In this document: positions 58,926 to 64,000 of the stretch, one piece after another
Layout of the letters: each line of letters starts with the position of its first letter
Numbering within the stretch: position 1 is the stretch's first letter
From: Nocardioides sp. S5
Lineage (GTDB): Bacteria > Actinomycetota > Actinomycetes > Propionibacteriales > Nocardioidaceae
Length of the DNA stretch: 64,000 nucleotides
Direction: 5' to 3'
NCBI RefSeq assembly: GCF_017310035.1
Contig: NZ_CP022296.1
Coordinates: 3,410,001-3,474,000 of the forward strand
Program-made: the position numbers and the translations under genes
The notes under the pieces: model-generated
Told to the model about the DNA's origin: nothing
Database searches by the model: none
What the model saw: the letters and a program-made list of their open reading frames with translations, nothing else

Positions 58926-59005
58926 GAACCCACGAGGGGTGGGGACTTTCAGTTGGCCACCAGTGGGGACCACGACTTGGCCATTGACACTAGGTCTGGG
59001 TCGGC

Positions 59006-59119
59006 GACATCAAATGCCGACGTCGGCATTTGATGTCCTATGCCGATCTCCGGTCTATGCCGACCAGCCCGCCAAGGGCGCAGGTCATGAGCGGTACTGA
59101 GGTTCGGAAGGTCGGCATA
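59006..59119. repeat. 32-bp perfect palindrome with repeated ATGCCGAC half-sites
   Basis: Bases 59006-59037 are a perfect palindrome without a loop; the left half is GACATCAAATGCCGAC. Its centre holds two ATGCCGAC half-sites back to back (59014-59021 and 59022-59029). Further copies are at 59040-59047 (ATGCCGAT), 59057-59064, and inverted at 59111-59118; TATGCCGACC and GGTCGGCATA at 59056-59065 and 59110-59119 form a 10-bp inverted pair. The spacing resembles a multi-site operator or a resolvase res region. No protein partner is encoded next to it. Confidence 0.7.
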
Positions 59120-59855
59120 GCCGCATAGTCGTCACGCTGCAGACACGGAGTGTCTGGAGGTGAGTTCCGTCACGAGAAGATCGCCGACGGCCCGGCCGCA
59201 CGCGGATCGAGTTCCGCGGATACCGGTGGGTCCCTTGGCGCCAACAGTGCGGGGCGAGTGCTCGGCTGAGTATGAGCTACGTGCCCCACCGCCGTACTCA
59301 TGCGGCCATGCCATCTCTTTCCAGCCGCGGTTGCCAAGGGCACGGCTGAAGTCTGGGTCGAGGCCACCCAGCCACGAGTCAACGCCCGGGGACGAAGGCC
59401 CCTCGGGCCAGTTGATCGCGCAGGAACGACCGCACTTCAGCGCGCAGACTATCCGCTGCGGGTGGCTATGTGGCCGCTGGAAGGTTGAAGCATGGATGCA
59501 CCACCCCTTGCTTTCTTATAATCAAACTCAATGTAGCAAAAGTATCAGGAATAGGCTATGAATGGTAGGAGACTTCCTTGTCCGAGTCGCGCCTGCCACG
59601 CGCTGCACGGAGCGCAGCTTGAGCAGTCACTTGTCCATCCTCGGCGGCTAGGACTGGGGCCGAAGCGCAGACCGGTCGGAGTTCGGAGTTGCACATGACA
59701 GTGGTTGGAGGCTCGTCCCTTGGTGAGAGGTACGTCCCCGGTGACTTGAGGCCGCGGACCTGGGTGCGACAACGCGGACAGCTCTCGTCGATGCTGAGGG
59801 TCAATGCTCACGCAGCTGACGTCGCTCGGGCCTGTGCCCGAGAGTTGGGCGAGGA
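59120..59855. other. 736-bp stretch without recognisable genes
   Basis: Beyond the half-site cluster there is a small hairpin, CAGACAC-GGA-GTGTCTG at 59140-59156, followed by GGAGG and a GTG at 59160 that opens a frame with no recognisable domain. At 59500-59560 the DNA is distinctly AT-rich. A minus-strand frame at 59556-59804 contains two CxxC-like spots but no domain I can name. The region looks like decayed intergenic DNA. Confidence 0.5.
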
Positions 59856-61065
59856 ATGATGGAGGCGGCCATCTCGGAGCGGATCAGGCCGCACCTGAGA
59901 GCTGGGTCGACGGTGTGGTTCGCGGACGGGCCGTGCGCCAGTCGGACTTAGCCGCGCGCTCACCCAGGCTGCTTATGACGTCGGCGGCGTACGGCTGGTT
60001 CTCGGCTGGTCCTTCCAGGTGCCGGTCGAGCTGGACGCCGCGGCATTCCCCGATGTGCGTGCACTGGTCGGCGGTTACGGACTGCGCAGACAGTTCCGGG
60101 AACATGTTCAATACCTACCGGTGCGTCTGAGTTCGGTTCCTGCCCTGCTGCACACTTCGCTGCGTCCGGACGTCGTGATCGCCCTCTGCGTCCCTGCCAG
60201 GACGGTCTCGGGTTCGGCAGCGAGGTGGCATGGATGCGTGCGGCCGTCGATACCGGTGCGCACGTGATCGCAGAGATCAACCACGGTCTGCCCCAAGGCA
60301 TCACGGGACCCGGCCTTCGCGCGGGGAAGAGTGACGGTGGTGCACGAGACGAACCGTGCTCCGCTCGAGCTTTCGCTGCCCGGGCGCACCGAGGTCACCG
60401 ATGAGTTCGGGCGGCTGGCTGCGACGCTGGTCAGACCTGGCGACAGCCTGCAATTCAGTCCCGGAGGCGTGGGGGACGCCTTCTTGCGTGCACTCGACGT
60501 GCCGGTGAGGATCGACTCCGGAACCGCGGGCGATGCGGACGTGGACCTGGATGCGCGGGGTCTCATCCTGGACAGTCCGCTCGCGACGTACCTCGCGGGG
60601 AGCGGCGTGGTATATCGATGGGCTGACACGCGGCGCATACTCGCGCGGGTCGAGCACACCCACAACCTCACCCGGCTGGCCAACCAGGAGCTGGTGGCGA
60701 TGAGCACAGCCCTGGAAATCGATCTCACAGGTCAGGTCAACGTCGAGGGCTTCGGTGCGGACGTGATCGCCGGTGTCGGGGGTCATCCGGACTACGCCGG
60801 AGCAGCGGTGCAGGCGATCGACGGGTTGAGCGTGGTCGCACTACCGACCGTACGGGGAGGTCGGCGCACGCTGGTCGACCGGCTCAGCACGCCCACGTCA
60901 ACGACGCGGTCCGACGTTGACGTCGTGGTGACCGAGAACGGGATCGCGGATCTCCGCGGTCTCAGCGATGCCGAGCGGACCAGAGCCCTGCGGTCGATCT
61001 GGGGTTCCGACCCGTCCTGAGTGACTTTGGCTATGAGGAGGCGAACAACACCTGCGGGACGGGGC
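59856..61065 (+). pseudogene. Acetyl-CoA hydrolase/CoA-transferase, frameshifted
   Basis: The frame starts MMEAAISERIRPHLRAGSTV at the ATG at 59856 (GAGG upstream) and stops near 59950. It continues in other frames with RALTQAAYDVGGVRLVLGWS, then VRLSSVPALLHTSLRPDVVI, then GSEVAWMRAAVDTGAHVIAE and finally VTVVHETNRAPLELSLPGRT to RALRSI, with a last shift before FRPVLSDFGYEEANN. These are consecutive parts of the Cat1/4-hydroxybutyrate CoA-transferase family. At least four single-base shifts are needed. The C-terminal domain (60331-61020) is the longest intact piece. Confidence 0.8.
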
Positions 61066-61069
61066 TGCT

Positions 61070-61329
61070 CTCGCGGATCCTGCCTCCAAGGCGTAGACGT
61101 CCTTGCTGAGGCCGGGCAGCATCAACGTCGTAAGGTACCCGTGGGCGATGGTCCCGCCGAACGGCGAGGGGCGGCTCGCTCGATGTCGACGTGGATCCAC
61201 TGGTGGTCCCTGGTCATGTCTGCGAAGCGGTTTACTGTGTCCTGAGTTATGGTACCTAGTCGGTGGTGCCGAGCGTCTCGCCGATCGCCGCCTCGATCTC
61301 GACGATCGAGGAAACAGGCGGGGTTCCAT
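61070..61329 (-). pseudogene. MaoC-like hydratase, frameshifted and truncated
   Basis: The ATG at 61329 overlaps the thiolase stop by one base (TGATG). In successive frames it reads [37 protein letters not shown] then VDIERAA, and [20 protein letters not shown] then KDVYALE. This is the MaoC hotdog signature, with catalytic Asp and His positions (FADMTRDHQ). At least two frameshifts and a stop break it, and the last third is missing. It would act as an (R)-specific enoyl-CoA hydratase. Confidence 0.7.
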
Positions 61330-62546
61330 CAGCTTACGCGCTCGAAGATCGCTGCGAGGCCTTGGCCGCCGCCGATGCACATCGTCTCCAGGCCGTATCG
61401 CGCCTCGCGCCGGTGCAGCTCGCGTGCCAAGGTGCCCAGCATCCGCGCGCCGGTCGCGCCGACGGGGTGGCCGAGTGAGATGCCGGAGCCGTGAACGTTG
61501 GTGCGCTCGTGGTCGGGCTCGGTGAACCCCCACTCGCGCATCACCGCCAGCGCCTGGGCGGCGAAGGCCTCGTTGAGCTCGATGACGTCGATGTCAGCAA
61601 GGGTGAGCCCGGCGCGCGCGAGGGCCGCGGCGGTCGCCGGCACAGGGCCGATACCCATGAGGTTCGGCGGCACGCCGTTGGCCGACCAGCTGACCATGCG
61701 GACCAGGGGAGCCAGGCCGAGATCGGCCGCCCTGTCGGCGGTGGTGACCAGGCAGGCGGCGGCGGCGTCGTTCTGGCCGCTGGCGTTGCCTGCGGTCACG
61801 GTCGCATCCGGGTCGGATGAGGCCAGGATCGGCCTGAGCTGAGCCAGGCTCTCCATTGTCGTTTCGGCGCGCGGGTGCTCGTCGGTGTCGAAGACCTGCT
61901 CGCCCTTCCGGCCCACCACGGTAACCGGCACGATCTCCTCTGCGAAGACGCCCGCGGCCTGCGCAGCGACGGCCCGTTTGTGGGAGGCAAGGGCGAGCGC
62001 GTCTTGCTCCTCGCGGGGGATGGCGTACTCGCGCCGTAGGTTCTCCGCCGTCTCGAGCATTCCACCGGGCACGGGGTAGTGCCGACCGCCGGCCGTCTGC
62101 CTACCACGTGTCAGGCCGTCGCGGATCCTCACGCCGGAACGGGCACCGCCCCAGCGCATGTCGAGGGAGTAGAACGCGACGTTGCTCATGGACTCGGCAC
62201 CACCGGCGATGACGACATCGCTGGCCCCCGTGCCGACCTGCATCACCGCGTTGATCACGGCCTGCAGGCCCGACCCGCAGCGGCGATCGACCTGCTGGCC
62301 ACCCACGGTGATCGGCAGGCCGGCGTCGAGCGCGATGACCCGGCCGATCGCCGGAGCCTCGGGGTTGGGATAGCAGTGGCCGACGATCACGTCGTCGACC
62401 TGGTCGTAGCCGATGCCGGTGCGCTCGAATAGGCCCTGCACCGCGATCACGCCGAGGTCGACCGGTGTGACGTCGACGAACATGCCGCCGTAGCGGCCGA
62501 TCGGGGTGCGGACGGGTTCGCAGATGACGACGTCACGTGCGCTCAT
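61329..62546 (-). CDS. Thiolase (acetyl-CoA acyltransferase type)
   Basis: A 405-residue thiolase. The nucleophile Cys is in QVDRRCGSGLQAVINAVMQV near residue 90. The His of the second site is in GSGISLGHPVGATGARML near 360, and the final Cys in CIGGGQGLAAIFE near 392. NEAFAAQ, the oxyanion motif, is present. It should cleave or form 3-oxoacyl-CoA. It is the only intact gene of the decayed CoA-ester cluster and follows the HTD2-like pseudogene by 26 bp. Confidence 0.93.
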   Translation of the reverse strand: MSARDVVICEPVRTPIGRYGGMFVDVTPVDLGVIAVQGLFERTGIGYDQVDDVIVGHCYPNPEAPAIGRVIALDAGLPITVGGQQVDRRCGSGLQAVINAVMQVGTGASDVVIAGGAESMSNVAFYSLDMRWGGARSGVRIRDGLTRGRQTAGGRHYPVPGGMLETAENLRREYAIPREEQDALALASHKRAVAAQAAGVFAEEIVPVTVVGRKGEQVFDTDEHPRAETTMESLAQLRPILASSDPDATVTAGNASGQNDAAAACLVTTADRAADLGLAPLVRMVSWSANGVPPNLMGIGPVPATAAALARAGLTLADIDVIELNEAFAAQALAVMREWGFTEPDHERTNVHGSGISLGHPVGATGARMLGTLARELHRREARYGLETMCIGGGQGLAAIFERVS

Positions 62547-62572
62547 GTCATGGCCTTTCGTGGGTGGTCAGG

Positions 62573-63408
62573 TCAGCCGACAGCGCGGCCGGCGGGGTCT
62601 CGTCGGAGCCGCGGAGGGAGACTCGCGCTGTCATCCGCGAGCGCGAAGATCAACCTGGCCGGGTGGCCACAGAACAGCGGGGCCGGGTTGCGGTGTCGAA
62701 GAGCGCATACGTCGTCCGAGGGCGCCGCGAATCGCAGCGCCTCCGTGAGCAGGAGCGTCGAGAGCGGGCCGTGCACGACGAGCCAGGGGTAGCCCTCGAC
62801 GCGGGTAGTGTGCGGCCAGACGTAGTGGATGCGATGGGGTTTGGCGGTCGCCGCGATGAAGCGCATCAGCGGCGTCGGATCGGTGGTGAAAAGTCCACGC
62901 CCGCTCACCATCGGCGATCGGTGGCGGCCCGGCAGGCGTGCGCCGAGGCAGGTGACGAATCGGTGTATGCCGTTGGCGCGGGAGCGGCCTCGTGGTAGCA
63001 CAAGTCCTGCCGCCGGATCAGCAGCAGGGCGCCGTCCGGCTCGCTGAGGCGGGTGGTCGCCCTCGCCACGGTACGACCCCTCTTCTCCTCGACCGAGTCG
63101 ACGACGGCCTCGCGGACCACCTCGGAGCCCGACCCACAGGTCGCCGTGCAACATCACCTCGCCGCCCGCGAACATCCGGCGCGGCATGTCGATCGGCAGC
63201 AAGGAGCCGCCGCGGCGCGGATGCCCGTCGGGCCGATGACGGAGGAGGCCGGCCAGCGGGGCAGTGCCACCCAGTGAAGCAGCAGCGGCAGTACGTCGAC
63301 GGCCGCCACCGCAGGGGCACCGCTGTCGAGCCGCGCGGTCGGGGCTTCCACCGGCGCCGGGTCGATCAACTCGACCGAGCGGTCGGTGCGAGACGTCCAG
63401 CCGGTCAC
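62573..63408 (-). pseudogene. HTD2-like MaoC hydratase, frameshifted
   Basis: The GTG at 63408 overlaps the SDR stop (GTGA). In different frames the strand reads [20 protein letters not shown] and [20 protein letters not shown], then [20 protein letters not shown] and WVG, then VREAVVDSVEEKRGRTVARA, then HRIHYVWPHTTRVEGYPWLV and VHGPL. The order matches mesaconyl-CoA/HTD2-type hydratases of two hotdog halves. At least three frameshifts are required, near 63230, 63120 and 62900. It is non-functional if the sequence is right. Confidence 0.7.
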
Positions 63409-64000
63409 ATGTGCCGCCCGCCCGTAACCTCGCTGACCGTGCCGGTCACGTAGGACGACAGCTCCGAGCCCAGGAACAGCGCCACCGACGCGATCTCGGA
63501 CGCCTCGCCGGCGCGCCCGATCGGGATCTCGGCCATCTTGGCGTCCCACACCCTCCGCGGCATCGCCTCGGTCATCGCCGAGCGGATCAGTCCGAGCTGG
63601 ATCGCGTTGACGCGCACACCGTGGTGGGCCACCTCCTTGGCCGCGGCCTTGGTCAGGCCGACGATGCCGGCCTTGGCGGCGGAGTAGTTGGTCTGCCCCA
63701 TCAGCCCCACCTTGCCGGAGATGGACGAGATGTTGATGATCGCTCCCGACCTTCTGCTCGCGCATGATCGCGGCGGCCAGCCGGGTGCCGTTCCAGCAAT
63801 CCTTGAGGTGGACCGCGATGACCGGGTCGAACTGGACCTCGGTCATCGTGCGCATCGTCGCGTCGCGCGTGATGCCGGCGTTGTTGACGACGACGTCGAG
63901 CGAGCCGTAAGCCGTCACCACGGCGTCGAGGGCACGTTGGACGTCCTCGGCGCTCACCACGTCACACGCGATGCCGGTAGCGACGTCCTCGCCAAGTGCT
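63405..64000 (-). pseudogene. SDR/FabG-type dehydrogenase, frameshifted, cut by window edge
   Basis: The upstream part reads [20 protein letters not shown] and [10 protein letters not shown]; near 63748 one extra base shifts the frame. The rest continues [20 protein letters not shown] then [18 protein letters not shown] and ends [14 protein letters not shown] at 63405. The catalytic Ser and the YxxxK motif lie in the second piece. The N-terminal nucleotide site lies outside the window. The stop overlaps the HTD2-like gene, so SDR, hydratase, thiolase and MaoC formed one operon. Confidence 0.8.

Larger units (their letters stand above)
56378..58989 (+). mobile_element. IS21-family element 2, intact
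   Basis: The ends start TGTCCGTGGCCATG on the left and TGTCAATGGCCAAG on the right (opposite strand). Near-end repeats of GTCCCCACTGGTGGCCA occur at both sides. The 6-bp target duplication CTAGGT is at 56372-56377 and 58990-58995. The 2,612-bp element holds istA and istB without interruption. It is unrelated in sequence to element 1 and is inserted in the same old IS30-type gene. Confidence 0.93.

Noticed and set aside
59556..59804. Minus-strand frame with CPRC and a later Cys, as a zinc protein
   Set aside because: No ribosome site, no recognisable fold, and it lies in decayed intergenic DNA.

Overview
The window is chromosomal DNA from a high-GC actinobacterium, most likely Nocardioides or another Nocardioidaceae. 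The reasons are very high GC with third-position GC bias, many GTG starts and 4-base GTGA/ATGA overlaps, a treZ-treY-glgX cluster, ftsE-ftsX-M23 peptidase-smpB next to prfB, a Tad pilus locus of actinobacterial type, a c-di-AMP riboswitch in front of an NlpC/P60 gene, and a tmRNA tag ending in FALAA. The genus is an inference from gene content.

Region 1 (1-25 kb) is ordinary core and shell chromosome. It holds an ASCH-like protein (cut by the window edge), an XRE/DUF2975 pair, 4-hydroxyphenylpyruvate dioxygenase divergent from an Lrp-type regulator, an IclR regulator, a DEAD-type helicase overlapping a DUF3039 gene, a YqgE protein, a TetR regulator divergent from an unknown gene, a DUF3048 lipoprotein, an NlpC/P60 hydrolase under a ydaO-type riboswitch, FabG, PAP2, HIT, a short UvrA-like ATPase, secreted proteins, a BtuF-like binding protein, a SigE-type sigma factor with a membrane partner, a GH6 glycosidase, two GNAT enzymes and two glycosyltransferases, one carrying an N-terminal HEAT-like half.

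Region 2 (25-41 kb) runs on the minus strand. It combines trans-translation (ssrA and smpB), cell division and wall hydrolysis (ftsEX and a coiled-coil M23 peptidase), release factor 2, a CNNM/CBS transporter-like protein with an extra C-terminal domain, an amidohydrolase, and the trehalose/glycogen genes glgX, treY and treZ. These three would debranch glycogen and convert malto-oligosaccharide ends to trehalose.

Region 3 (41-47.8 kb) has a carboxypeptidase-like surface protein, a metzincin-type secreted protease and a Tad pilus operon (TadA, TadB, TadC, a pilin-like peptide, two TadE-like and one TadG-like protein). The Tad operon is cut: TadA lacks its N-terminal part exactly where the sequence changes character, at about 47.8 kb.

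Region 4 (47.8-64 kb) is accessory and decayed. It starts with a small unknown gene, a Crp-type site, a truncated ECF sigma factor and a protein made of two fused TetR regulators. Next is a four-level nest of insertion sequences: an old IS30-type transposase gene split by two IS21 elements, the first IS21 split by an IS3 element, and that IS3 split by another IS30 element. Every boundary can be read from terminal repeats and target duplications. Beyond it lie a 32-bp perfect palindrome with repeated ATGCCGAC half-sites and a CoA-ester operon (CoA-transferase, MaoC, thiolase, HTD2-like hydratase, SDR) in which only the thiolase is intact. Either this operon is dying or the assembly carries indel errors there.

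No CRISPR array, tRNA, rRNA or phage module was seen. I did not find a convincing undescribed system. The strongest new observations are the nested insertions with exact footprints, the truncated Tad ATPase at the island edge, the ATGCCGAC repeat cluster, and several unusual fusions.
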